From: an uncultured Cytophagales bacterium
Lineage (GTDB): Bacteria > Bacteroidota > Bacteroidia > Cytophagales > Cyclobacteriaceae
Assembly: GCA_913057175.1 (NCBI GenBank)
Contig: CAJXNP010000004.1
Location: 248,001 to 312,000 of the forward strand
DNA length: 64,000 nucleotides
Direction: 5' to 3'
Part shown: one piece after another, positions 53,193-61,515 of the stretch
How the letters are laid out: the number at the start of each line of letters is the position of its first letter
Position numbering within the stretch: the stretch's first letter is position 1
Notes under the pieces: generated by a model
Databases searched by the model: none
What the model was told of the DNA's origin: nothing
Seen by the model: only the letters and a program-made list of their open reading frames with translations
Position numbers and translations under genes: made by a program

Positions 53193-56063
53193 ATGAAACA
53201 CCCGACCGCAGCTATTCTGATCATATTCATTTCCATCACCTTTCACCTTTCGGTGAAAGCCAATCCTTACCGCGACAGCCTGGAAGCTGTATTGTCCAAT
53301 AAAGACCTGAGCTTTGAAGACCGCTTTGAAACACTGGTCGACCTGGGGTTTTCCTATTATGGCTATGATTCTGACGAATTGCTTAAACACGCCAACACAG
53401 CGCTGGAGCTTGCTGCCGAAAACCATGATTCCTACAGGGTCGGCATGGCAAACATGCTGATCGGTATCGGCTACATTCACTCCGCCGAGTACGGCCTTTC
53501 TTCCCAACATTTCGAAAAATCCCTTGAGATATTCCGGGAACTGGACATGCCAAAAGAAATTATCAAGGTTTACAACAACTTGGCTATTGTCAAGCAGGAG
53601 GTGGGCGATTACGAGCAGGCCATCTACTATCTGCTGGAGTCGCTCAAAGCAGCTGAGGTTCTAAATAATCCGGCCGCATATATTCCGGCACACAATAACA
53701 TTGGCCTGGCGTACCAGGATTTCGAAGATTACGACATGGCCATGAAGCATTATAAAGCTGCAGATAGCCTGGCGGTGATATTGAAAGATTCGTCATATAT
53801 GAAGGCCATCCGAATCAACCTGATTGGATTGAATATTCTTCTGGATAACTATGACAATGCCCTGTCAATCATTGAAGGGATCCATCCGTACATTCGAAGG
53901 ACGAATGACCTGAAATCCGAAACGGATATTTTCGAGTCATTGTGCATCATCTACAAAGAAAGGAAGGAATATCAAAAAGCCCTGGAATACGGGGAGAAAG
54001 CGCTCAAATTGGCAGAAGAAACCAATAGCGTGAAAGAAAAGGCCATTGCCCTGACCAACCTGGCTAATGTACACAGTGAAATGGGAAATGATGCGGTGGC
54101 AGAAAACTACCTCCTTGAAAACCACAATTCCCTGAAAGATTCCGAGCTACCAGAAAACCAGCTGATCAACCTTGAATCTTTGGTGTCCCACTATAAAAAG
54201 GCTGGAGATTTCGAGAAGGCATTTGAATACAATGACCTGTACGAGGCGTTGAATGATAGCTTGCTGAACCATCAAAAAGCCGTGCAAATCGCCTCGCTGG
54301 AGAGCCAGTATGAAAATCAAAAAAAGGAACAAACGATTGCCAACCTGCAAAAGGACCAGGAAATCAGCCGGTTAAATCAAAGATTTCTTCTTATGGGATT
54401 GGTAGCTATGCTGTTGGCAGGAGGGTTGTTCGGATACATGCAGTACAACAAAACCAGGAGAAAAAATCAACAAATAAGAAATGAGCAAGTCTTAAACAAA
54501 CAGCTGCAGGAGTTGGACGATATGAAATCGACCTTCTTTGCCAATATCTCTCACGAGTTTCGCACGCCTTTGACCCTGATAAAAGGCCCGGTCGATTCAT
54601 TGCTAGAAACAGAAGAAAATGGTGAAACGCGCTCGGCGCTGATGATGATCAAAAGAAATACAAACAAACTGCTAAAGTTGGTCAATCAGCTGCTCGATCT
54701 GTCCAAGATCGAGGCAGGAAAGTTGGAATTAAGCGCTTCGCCACAACCTGTTACGCCATTCATCCGGCGAATGGTCATGTTGTTTTCCTCACAGGCAGAA
54801 CGCAAAAGAATCAAGCTGGAATTCATTGAACCCGAAGACGATCCAACTGTTTATTTTGATATAGAAAAAATGGAACAGGTTGTGGAAAACCTATTATCTA
54901 ATGCCGTGAAGTGGACACCTGAAGGAGGGAGGATCACTGTAAAAGGAGAAAAGGTAGAGCAAGATGGACAGGATAATTTTCGGCTGTCGATCAAAGACAC
55001 CGGCCCCGGCATACCGGCAGAAAGCCTTCCCTACATTTTTGACAGGTTTTATCAATCGAATAGTCAGGAACAGGTCGAGGGCACGGGGATTGGCCTGTCA
55101 CTTGCAAAGGAATTGACGGAATTGCATCATGGGAAAATCATGGTGGAAAGCAAGCTAAAGGCCGGCGCTGAATTCATCGTTTTACTGCCATTGGGAAGGA
55201 AGCATTTGAAAGACAGTGAGATCAACCTGTTTACCACAAAAGAAACCATTGAAGTACCGGTGAAAGATGAAGAAAAAGTTGTACCAGCTGAAAACGATGG
55301 AGAAACAGCAGAAGACAAATTCCAGGTGCTCCTGGTCGATGATAATGAAGATGTACGTGAATATGTAAGGAACATATTGAAAGCGCAATTTAATGTAGAA
55401 ATAGCTGTAGATGGGGTGGATGCATGGGACAAAATATCAGCAGGTATTCCAGACATGGTAGTCAGTGATGTCATGATGCCAAAAATGAATGGCTTTGAAT
55501 TGTGTGATAAAATAAAAACTGATAATAGGACAAGCCATATCCCCGTGATCTTATTGACTGCAAAAGCCGGCGAAGAAGAAAAAATAAAAGGGCTTCAATT
55601 CAAGGCCAATGATTACCTGATGAAACCTTTCAACAAACAGGAATTGTTGCTAAAAATTGAAAACCTTCTCACCATCAGGAAACAGATCCAGTCAAAATTT
55701 GCAAGGTTCGATTTTGCACCGGAGCAGGGTGAATTATCTTCCCTGGACGAAGTATTTCTGAAGAAGCTGAAGCAGAATTTGGAAGACCATCATCCCAATG
55801 AGCGCTATGGCATTGAGGAAATGGCCAGAGAGATGGGTATGAGCCGCTCACAACTTCATCGAAAAGTACTGGCATTGACTGGCCAGGTACCTAGTATGTT
55901 GCTTCGTAAATACCGTTTGGACAAAGCATTGATGATGCTTAAGAAGCAATCAGGCAGTGTATCAGAGATCGCTTACCAGGTGGGTTTCTCCAGTCCGGCC
56001 TATTTCAGCAAGTGTTTTTCAGAAGAATTCGGGTATACGCCGAAGGAAGTTGTGAAGGTTTAA
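53193..56063 (+). CDS. TPR-hybrid two-component protein with AraC output
   Basis: A 956-residue one-chain signalling protein. A signal peptide is followed by a periplasmic TPR array (about 45-385; e.g. AIYYLLESLKAAEVLNN, ALEYGEKALKLAEETNS), a TM segment at about 398-418 (LLMGLVAMLLAGGLFGYM), a coiled coil, HisKA with His454 in FFANISHEFRTPLTLI, an ATPase domain (NLLSNAVKW, GTGIGLSLAKEL), a receiver with phospho-acceptor Asp759 (VVSDVMMPK) and an AraC-type HTH pair (MARE-MGMSRSQLHRKVLAL, IAYQVGFSSPAYFSKCF). It resembles hybrid two-component systems that control polysaccharide loci, but with TPRs in place of a beta-propeller sensor. No SusC/SusD genes are near, so its targets are elsewhere. Confidence 0.93.
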   Translation: MKHPTAAILIIFISITFHLSVKANPYRDSLEAVLSNKDLSFEDRFETLVDLGFSYYGYDSDELLKHANTALELAAENHDSYRVGMANMLIGIGYIHSAEYGLSSQHFEKSLEIFRELDMPKEIIKVYNNLAIVKQEVGDYEQAIYYLLESLKAAEVLNNPAAYIPAHNNIGLAYQDFEDYDMAMKHYKAADSLAVILKDSSYMKAIRINLIGLNILLDNYDNALSIIEGIHPYIRRTNDLKSETDIFESLCIIYKERKEYQKALEYGEKALKLAEETNSVKEKAIALTNLANVHSEMGNDAVAENYLLENHNSLKDSELPENQLINLESLVSHYKKAGDFEKAFEYNDLYEALNDSLLNHQKAVQIASLESQYENQKKEQTIANLQKDQEISRLNQRFLLMGLVAMLLAGGLFGYMQYNKTRRKNQQIRNEQVLNKQLQELDDMKSTFFANISHEFRTPLTLIKGPVDSLLETEENGETRSALMMIKRNTNKLLKLVNQLLDLSKIEAGKLELSASPQPVTPFIRRMVMLFSSQAERKRIKLEFIEPEDDPTVYFDIEKMEQVVENLLSNAVKWTPEGGRITVKGEKVEQDGQDNFRLSIKDTGPGIPAESLPYIFDRFYQSNSQEQVEGTGIGLSLAKELTELHHGKIMVESKLKAGAEFIVLLPLGRKHLKDSEINLFTTKETIEVPVKDEEKVVPAENDGETAEDKFQVLLVDDNEDVREYVRNILKAQFNVEIAVDGVDAWDKISAGIPDMVVSDVMMPKMNGFELCDKIKTDNRTSHIPVILLTAKAGEEEKIKGLQFKANDYLMKPFNKQELLLKIENLLTIRKQIQSKFARFDFAPEQGELSSLDEVFLKKLKQNLEDHHPNERYGIEEMAREMGMSRSQLHRKVLALTGQVPSMLLRKYRLDKALMMLKKQSGSVSEIAYQVGFSSPAYFSKCFSEEFGYTPKEVVKV

Positions 56064-56169
56064 AAGTTTTTAAAAATCCTCATATAATCCGTTTAGCTTG
56101 GTTTTCCTTATCTTTTTCGATTTGGCATTTTAAATGTATCGTTTGAATTCCCGCATAGAGATTTTATAT

Positions 56170-56352
56170 AATGCCCCGCGGCTTTAGCCCGGGGAAAATT
56201 GAGACTCCTTCAATATGGCTTTAGCCTAAAATATTCAAATGTGATCTGCTTTATTCAAAAGATAAAAAATGTGGCCCCGATAGCTATCGGGACCAAAAAT
56301 ATTTACTACTTCTTTACCAGGGGTTAAAGCCACCCGGCAATTCAATAACAGA
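56170..56352. repeat. Dispersed intergenic repeat, copy B, with perfect palindrome
   Basis: It carries CGCGGCTTTAGCCCGGGG, ATGGCTTTAGCCTAAAAT and a final GGCAATTCAATAACAG, in the same order as copy A at 51.2 kb. A perfect 16-base palindrome (CCCGATAGCTATCGGG, 56276-56291) is inserted in the middle. No gene lies in 56064-56561 that I can support; the rest of the gap is AT-rich. Confidence 0.6.
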
Positions 56353-56561
56353 CCAACTTATTGTAGTCTTACTCCCCTTGCGACGATTTTTATATATTTT
56401 GAGACGAGGTTGAAAGAGCATTTCAATTCCACTTTATACCCACCTTCAACACCTAAATATTTACAATTCTTTGCTACAGGGTTGATAGCCCTGGCAGCAG
56501 TATTCCCCGTTAATTTGCACAGTTATTTAGCAAAACATCAACCAAAAAAAGTTTATCAACC

Positions 56562-56963
56562 ATGCGTAATTTATTTGTCAATCTATCTCTGGTCCTGGCA
56601 ATTGCACTGATGCCGGAGATTATCAGAAAAACCTCGTACCCAAATGAGTTCAGTCTCGGTGTTCCGGCAGTTTCACAAATCACAGAGTTGGATGAAGCTA
56701 TCAGGAAATCATTCAGAGAACTGGATATGGAAATCGGAAAGCATATTTCGATGAGCCTGAAGGTGATCGAAGAAGGAGGTTTTCAAAACATTCAAATGTG
56801 GGATCATTCCCATAAAAGAAAAAGTGAAAGTGTTTTATCAAAAATAGAAAACTTCAATTTGTCTTTTGAATTTAGCAAGAGAGAATCACCCTCTTCGGTC
56901 AATAGGTATAGCTACCATTCGGGCTTTCAATTGACAGCTCCCGGCTCTGTAAAATGTAATTAA
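56562..56963 (+). CDS. Hypothetical secreted protein
   Basis: A 133-residue frame with a short hydrophobic N-terminus (MRNLFVNLSLVLAIALM) that could act as a signal peptide, followed by a charged helical region (ELDEAIRKSFRELDMEIGK). No family is recognised. It is flanked by repeat-rich DNA, so a decayed or chance frame remains possible. Confidence 0.4.
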   Translation: MRNLFVNLSLVLAIALMPEIIRKTSYPNEFSLGVPAVSQITELDEAIRKSFRELDMEIGKHISMSLKVIEEGGFQNIQMWDHSHKRKSESVLSKIENFNLSFEFSKRESPSSVNRYSYHSGFQLTAPGSVKCN

Positions 56964-57007
56964 CCGGAATTTGATAGCAACAATATGAAAATCAAAAAAA
57001 CACAATT

Positions 57008-57152
57008 ATTCCCCTCTTGAGAGGGGCGAAGGGGTGTGTAAAACATAATAACCTGTTTTCTTTTGATTTTCACAATGTAGTTAAAGCAAAATTTGATTTG
57101 AATTATGGTTTTTCTAATAACACACCTCTGTATCTCCTCTCGAGAGGAGAAT
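57008..57152. repeat. Inverted pair of hairpin repeats (REPIN-like)
   Basis: Two arms, 57008-57039 and 57121-57152, face each other across about 80 bases. Each arm holds its own hairpin: CCCCTCTTGAGAGGGG in the first and CTCCTCTCGAGAGGAG in the second, each followed by a GGTGTG word on the outside of the stem. The stem differences are paired changes (C-G in one, T-A in the other), which keep the fold. This is the layout of REP doublets found in many genomes. Confidence 0.65.
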
Positions 57153-57258
57153 ATTGGTATTATTCAATTCAAATTTTGCGATTCGAATTCAAGTTAAATA
57201 AGACATTAGTCCACAACAATCCAATCTCCTTTTCCTACACCTGGTTCCTTTACTGGTC

Positions 57259-57430
57259 TTAGCGAATTGCTAAGGTCAGTTACAGGTACCGGTTAAACCC
57301 AGATTAAGCAAAAGCTTAATCTGCCCTACGGGTTGACAAAAAACTGTGTTTTTGTCAAGGTTAACCCTGACAATGCTCGCTTTCGTCAGCCCAAAGGGCA
57401 AATTCCGCTCTAATGCGGATTTGGGTTAAA
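57259..57430. repeat. Cluster of consecutive stem-loops
   Basis: Seven possible hairpins follow one another: CTTAGC-GAATT-GCTAAG (57259-57275), AGATTAAGC-AAAA-GCTTAATCT (57301-57322), TTGACAAAAA/TTTTTGTCAA (57333-57358), CTGAC/GTCAG (57367-57389), GCCC-AAA-GGGC (57389-57399), CCGC/GCGG (57405-57418), and an outer imperfect pair GTTAAACCCA/TGGGTTAAAC enclosing most of them. It lies downstream of two convergent genes. It may be a repeat or a structured RNA end; no homologue is known to me. Confidence 0.5.
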
Positions 57431-58160
57431 CGATCTCAGCTTCTTCACCATTTCCATTCTTTTCGATCAGAATGTTTTCATACAGACTGGCAAATGAACT
57501 TTTGATCCACATGATAGCAGGTATCATCCCTACGATCAGCATAACAAACCCAATGATAAAGATGAAGATGGAAACAAATCCCATCAGGAATATTGTCCAG
57601 CCATATCCTTTTGTCAGCTTCCAGCTCTCCTCAATGGCCACGATCGGATCTCTCTTTTTATCCATGACCAGGTAGGAGACAAAAGCCAGCCTGCATGCTA
57701 CAATGATTCCAGGAATGATAAAAAACAGAATTCCCATCATTACAAGGGCGGATTTCAGCACATTAGCCAGGATTATATGCAGGTAATTTTCTTTAAAGCC
57801 TTTGATGAGGGATTCAAAATCAGGCCGTTGGTCGCGCACGGCATGGACAAACATTAGATCCCCGCCATATTCAAATACCGGCTGCACCAGGAGACCGTAT
57901 GCCAGCGCAATAATTCCAAAAACAATCGCCATTACGCCAAATAAAGCGAAGAAAGGTTGAAACCATTCTTGAAAATTCCCATCCCATTCATTTTGATGCT
58001 GATTGAAATTGAAGTTTGCAAAGCCAAGGGGGACATCCAGGATACCGAGTAAGATCACCAGCAACAAGAGGATCAGAAAGTACTTCGATAGGGTATCCCA
58101 ACCATGTCCAAAGCTGTTGCTGAAGGAGGGTCTTATTTTCTTTTGTTCGATGGTTAACAT
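57426..58160 (-). CDS. DUF975-like polytopic membrane protein
   Basis: From the ATG at 58160 the protein has 244 residues and about six TM segments, beginning MLTIEQKKIRPSFSNSFGHGW. A cytoplasmic-side motif MDKKRDPIVAIEESWKLTKGYGW near 165-187 and the glycine-rich last TM pair resemble DUF975 and related membrane proteins with no known function. It is convergent with the 56.6-kb frame, and the stem-loop cluster overlaps its stop. Confidence 0.65.
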   Translation of the reverse strand: MLTIEQKKIRPSFSNSFGHGWDTLSKYFLILLLLVILLGILDVPLGFANFNFNQHQNEWDGNFQEWFQPFFALFGVMAIVFGIIALAYGLLVQPVFEYGGDLMFVHAVRDQRPDFESLIKGFKENYLHIILANVLKSALVMMGILFFIIPGIIVACRLAFVSYLVMDKKRDPIVAIEESWKLTKGYGWTIFLMGFVSIFIFIIGFVMLIVGMIPAIMWIKSSFASLYENILIEKNGNGEEAEIV

Positions 58161-58229
58161 TTCATTTTTATTTTGAGTTAGCAAAAAGTATTTTCGATTT
58201 ATGTTGAAAATCAAAAGAAAACCTAATTA

Positions 58230-58254
58230 GTCATCCTGAACTTGTTTCAGGATC
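58230..58254. repeat. Single copy of the ATCCTGAA...TTCAGGAT repeat
   Basis: These 25 bases equal one arm of the inverted repeat at 38397-38463. It is a near-palindrome with an 8-bp stem (ATCCTGAA/TTCAGGAT) and a 5-base loop. It lies between the divergent DUF975-like and LuxR genes. Confidence 0.65.
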
Positions 58255-58402
58255 TTTGAAATGTTTTCTTGATTTTTAGTTGATTAATCAACACATCTAA
58301 AATAGAATGGGTCTGCATCTTTTTCTGCATACTTTAGTAGTGTTTTGCATTTTCCTACTTAAGTATGTAGCATGAAACTCAAATAGGAGTTAGTTTTAAT
58401 TC

Positions 58403-59347
58403 ATGATTTTTTACCTGATCACAGCCACATTTATTTTGTCTGCAGCCATCATTTCCGGCAGCATAGCTGTTGCATCTCACTTAAAATCGACCTATCGATC
58501 CGAATTGTTTTCAACTCTTTTATATTTCCTGGCCTTCTACTTCACCTTTGGATTTTACGCTTTGTGGGGACAGCTATTGGCAACGTCACTTCTGCAATCA
58601 AATGTCGATCAGGAGATGTTGGATAAGATAACCGATATCATGGTGTTGCTGGGATCGCCGTTTATGATCTTTGCAACCATCATGTTCATCAAACTGACAA
58701 GGGAAATGTCTGGTCGGAAAACCAGGGATTTAGTTGTTATCGTTTTTATTGTTGGAAGTACGTTGATCATCATATTCCTGGCCTACACCTTGATTAATTA
58801 TCAGCAAGTATCATCCAGGATGATCATGAGGTATTATTTTATATTCCTGATCTTTTTGTTTACCTGGTTGGGAGTATATTTTCTTTTTTTTCCAGAAAGA
58901 AAAGGTTCAAAATTCCGGTATAAAGATATGGTCTGGTTATCGACAGCCCTGCTTATTCTCCTGGCTATTCAGATGTTCTTGTTTCAATTAAGTGATCTGC
59001 ACGTAGTCCTCTATCAACTCTTCATTTTATTTTATTTCCTGTTCGGAGGTTTTATGCCGGTTTACTTGAAATATAAGGCTGACTTATCCAGCTTTATTTC
59101 CAGAAAAGGAAGCGACATTTCCTTTGAAGCTTTCTTCGAAAAACATCAGATCTCGCCCCGGGAAAAAGAGATCATCATGGAGATCTGCAAGGGCCTGACC
59201 AATCAGCAAATAGCTGACCGGTTGTATATCAGCCTGCAAACCGTCAAAGATCACACCCATCGTATTTATAGCAAAACCAACTGCCCCAATCGTACTCAAT
59301 TGATCCGGGTGGTCAATGAAATGGGGCAACAAGTCCAGAACAGGTAG
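58403..59347 (+). CDS. Membrane-bound LuxR-type transcriptional regulator
   Basis: A 314-residue protein with about seven TM segments in the first 225 residues and a C-terminal GerE/LuxR HTH (about 250-310): ISPREKEIIMEICKGLTNQQ, IADRLYISLQTVKDHTHRIY, SKTNCPNRTQLI. Membrane-anchored LuxR proteins of this form are a Bacteroidota theme; the membrane part is presumed to sense a signal in the envelope. No receiver or PAS domain is present. It ends just before a repeat-derived hairpin, which may terminate its transcript. Confidence 0.88.
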   Translation: MIFYLITATFILSAAIISGSIAVASHLKSTYRSELFSTLLYFLAFYFTFGFYALWGQLLATSLLQSNVDQEMLDKITDIMVLLGSPFMIFATIMFIKLTREMSGRKTRDLVVIVFIVGSTLIIIFLAYTLINYQQVSSRMIMRYYFIFLIFLFTWLGVYFLFFPERKGSKFRYKDMVWLSTALLILLAIQMFLFQLSDLHVVLYQLFILFYFLFGGFMPVYLKYKADLSSFISRKGSDISFEAFFEKHQISPREKEIIMEICKGLTNQQIADRLYISLQTVKDHTHRIYSKTNCPNRTQLIRVVNEMGQQVQNR

Positions 59348-59420
59348 ATCCTACGGAATTCAATCAACAATGATGAAAAGCAAGATATTTAATATATTAC
59401 TTTTTGTTTGAAGGAATTAA

Positions 59421-59494
59421 ATATCACCCTTTCAGGGTTTTTTATTAGAATTTTTCTGATTCTATAAAAATATCATCCCTTCGGGATTTATAGA
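59421..59494. repeat. Two related hairpins, ATATCAnCCC type
   Basis: ATATCACCCT-TTC-AGGGT followed by six T (59421-59443) and ATATCATCCC-TTC-GGGAT (59470-59486) are diverged copies of one word. The second lies inside a longer dyad (TCTATAAA at 59461-59468 with TTTATAGA at 59487-59494). The first, 79 bases after the LuxR stop and followed by T, may terminate that gene. Confidence 0.55.
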
Positions 59495-59526
59495 TGGTTC
59501 TTTTGTAATGTTTGAATTAAACAAAT

Positions 59527-60495
59527 ATGATATCTAACAGAATTCAAAATTTCTCTCTTATCCTACTTTTGTTGTTCACTTGTACCAAAAAATCTGAGAA
59601 CCAGGTATTGGACCTTATTAAAAGCCCAACTTCTGTTGAATTATTTGCTCCGGGGGTTGTCTCGACCGGTCTTTATGAAAGGGATATGGCCATTTCTCCG
59701 GATGGCAGGGAAATCATCTATTCTCTCGGTGACTATAAACAAAACCGAAGGTGCCTGGTTTTGATAAGGGAATCAGAAGGTGCCTGGTCCAAACCGAAAA
59801 TCTTACCTTTTTCCGGGAGATATCAGGATATCGAACCCTTCTTTTCGAATGAAGGTAATCGTTTATTCTTTGCCTCTGACAGGCCAATATCAGATACGTC
59901 AGGAAGGACAGATTACAATATCTGGTATGTTGACAGAAACCAAAGTGCCTGGAAAAACCCTGTTCCTGTGAACGAAAACATCAATACGGAAGGCGATGAA
60001 TATTATCCCTCGGTCAGCTCGAATGGGAATCTTTATTTCACGGCTACCCGGAAAGATGGGATTGGCCGGGAAGATATTTATTATTCAAAGTTTGTAGATG
60101 GATATTACCAGGATCCAATACTGCTGGACTCAACTATTAACACCACGTATTTTGAATTCAATGCCTATGTATCTCCGGATGAAGATTTATTGATTTTTAG
60201 CTCATACGGAAGAGATGGCGGATTTGGAGGAGGGGATTTGTACTACAGCCAAAAAGACGACATCGGTAACTGGACATCTGCCAGAAATATGGGTGAAAAG
60301 GTCAATTCCAATAAGCTGGATTATTGTCCGTTTGTCGATTGGCCACGAAACAACTTTTATTTCACGAGCGAAAGGGTAGGGGAAATGGACACAATCTGGA
60401 AAGAGGTAGAGGATGTAATCAAATTCTCCATTAAAAGCCGGAATGGGATGGGAGACATCTATCGGATCAGTTTGGATGAATTGGGGATTCAATAG
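59527..60495 (+). CDS. PD40/WD40-like beta-propeller lipoprotein
   Basis: A 322-residue protein with a signal sequence (LLLLFTC, lipobox-like Cys). It contains several PD40 (TolB-type) blades: DMAISPDGREIIYSLGD (about 55), IEPFFSNEGNRLFFASDRP, EYYPSVSSNGNLYFTATRK, FNAYVSPDEDLLIFSSYGR and KLDYCPFVDWPRNNFYFTSE. Such propellers usually bind proteins or glycans in the periplasm, often together with an OmpA-like domain, which is absent here. The gene is not clearly in an operon. Its 3' flank holds the 22-bp periodic array. Confidence 0.8.
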   Translation: MISNRIQNFSLILLLLFTCTKKSENQVLDLIKSPTSVELFAPGVVSTGLYERDMAISPDGREIIYSLGDYKQNRRCLVLIRESEGAWSKPKILPFSGRYQDIEPFFSNEGNRLFFASDRPISDTSGRTDYNIWYVDRNQSAWKNPVPVNENINTEGDEYYPSVSSNGNLYFTATRKDGIGREDIYYSKFVDGYYQDPILLDSTINTTYFEFNAYVSPDEDLLIFSSYGRDGGFGGGDLYYSQKDDIGNWTSARNMGEKVNSNKLDYCPFVDWPRNNFYFTSERVGEMDTIWKEVEDVIKFSIKSRNGMGDIYRISLDELGIQ

Positions 60496-60602
60496 AAAAG
60501 TTTAGTGAAAAACCTGTACAGTTTCCAAAGTCTTTAAAGGACAAATTGATTATCTTAACTGCATAAAATGAATAAAAGATGCGGTTGTTTTAATAGAGTT
60601 AA

Positions 60603-60778
60603 CCGTATCTGACGAACTTTTGATGCGCATCAAAAATAATTTAGATGGGCATCTAAGTAAATTTAGATGGGCATCTAAATGACAAAGCAACCGTATCTTT
60701 TCATCAATTAGTACGGACACGATGTTTGATCTGACCGTATTGTTAAAAAATTCTACCCGTATCCTGTTAATTATATAT
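60603..60778. promoter_or_regulatory. 22-bp periodic array of sites upstream of the PKD gene
   Basis: CCGTAT begins at 60603, 60691, 60735 and 60757: spacings of 88, 44 and 22 bases. The missing positions of the 22-base register at 60625, 60647 and 60669 are filled by palindromes: TTTTGATGCGCATCAAAA (60618-60635), TTAGATGGGCATCTAA (60641-60656) and ATTTAGATGGGCATCTAAAT (60661-60680), whose centres are exactly 22 bases apart. The position at 60713 reads ACGGACAC. Eight units of 22 bases thus run up to 20 bases before the PKD start codon. Two helical turns per unit would put proteins on one face of the DNA. The binding factor is unknown. Confidence 0.65.
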
Positions 60779-60798
60779 TCATCATTAACATCAACCAA

Positions 60799-61167
60799 AT
60801 GAAATACATGAAAAAATTATCTACCTATTTTGGAATAAGTATGATGGTTTTATTGACTTTTTCATGCAAAATCACTGAAGAAGCCCTGGATTGCCTGTCG
60901 GAGGCAGTATCCGTACATATTCATCATTCTGCGAGTCAGGACAACCCATATGAAGTCACCTTTGAGCTGACTTACAACGGTAGTTATAACATGGACAACT
61001 CAATCGAATGGGATTTTGGTGATGGTCAGAAAGCCTCGGGAAGCCAGACAATCGTTCACACATATGCCGCAGCCGGTTCATATACGGTCGAGGCAACTCC
61101 GACCTTGCGTCACGATGGGGAAACTTGCTCGCCAACAATTGAAAGGACGGTGTCTGTGATAGAATAG
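60799..61167 (+). CDS. Small PKD-domain lipoprotein
   Basis: A 122-residue lipoprotein (MVLLTFSC lipobox) whose mature part is one PKD domain of about 85 residues: EVTFELTYNGSYNMDNSIEW, DFGDGQKASG and VHTYAAAGSYTVEATP match the PKD core (WDFGDG, HTYxxxGxYxV). PKD domains usually bind partners on the surface. Starts at ATG 60799 or 60808. It sits directly behind the 22-bp array, which may regulate it. Confidence 0.75.
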   Translation: MKYMKKLSTYFGISMMVLLTFSCKITEEALDCLSEAVSVHIHHSASQDNPYEVTFELTYNGSYNMDNSIEWDFGDGQKASGSQTIVHTYAAAGSYTVEATPTLRHDGETCSPTIERTVSVIE

Positions 61168-61474
61168 CAAATGGAACATGCAAACTTTGATAGATGCCTT
61201 TATCTAATTTTCAAGCATGTTTTAAATTATTTTTAATTTGAATAAATACAAGTTTTCTTAGGTCTATGACAGATTCCTTTTACTTCAAATGATTGAAATT
61301 ATTGATAGTCAATCCAAATGTGAAATATCCTTTTAGCTAAGAGACTTTATGGAATGTTCATTTCTTTTCCAATCGATGAAAAGAAACAGAACCAAAGAAA
61401 AATCTTGTCAAAACAATGCTTCTGCGCTCAAACCCTATACACCCCCGCTGTTTTGACGGGCCAGCGCTTATAAA
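61168..61474. other. Gene-free stretch left of the insertion sequence
   Basis: Opposite-strand frame 61358-61603 spans the repeat and IS end and is not credible as a gene. The stretch at 61372-61460 (AAAGAAACAGAACCAAAG and following words) looks like worn-down mobile or repeat DNA. Nothing else is recognised. Confidence 0.35.
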
Positions 61475-61515
61475 AAAAGATAAGAAAACCTTAATTGGGT
61501 AATTAGAAGCACTCC
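61475..61515 (+). repeat. Left 41-bp direct repeat flanking the IS element
   Basis: These 41 bases are identical to 63216-63256 and abut the left terminal inverted repeat of the IS exactly, as a target-site duplication would. Confidence 0.85.

Noticed and set aside
56410-56610. 66-codon frame on the + strand overlapping the 56.6-kb gene
   Set aside because: Non-ATG start, overlaps a better frame and has no recognisable features.
57017-57262. 81-codon frame on the + strand
   Set aside because: It runs through the REPIN-like repeat pair and has no family or signal features; a product of the repeat.
60603-60778. Reading the 22-bp array as a CRISPR
   Set aside because: Units are too short and degenerate, with no spacers of constant length and no cas genes.
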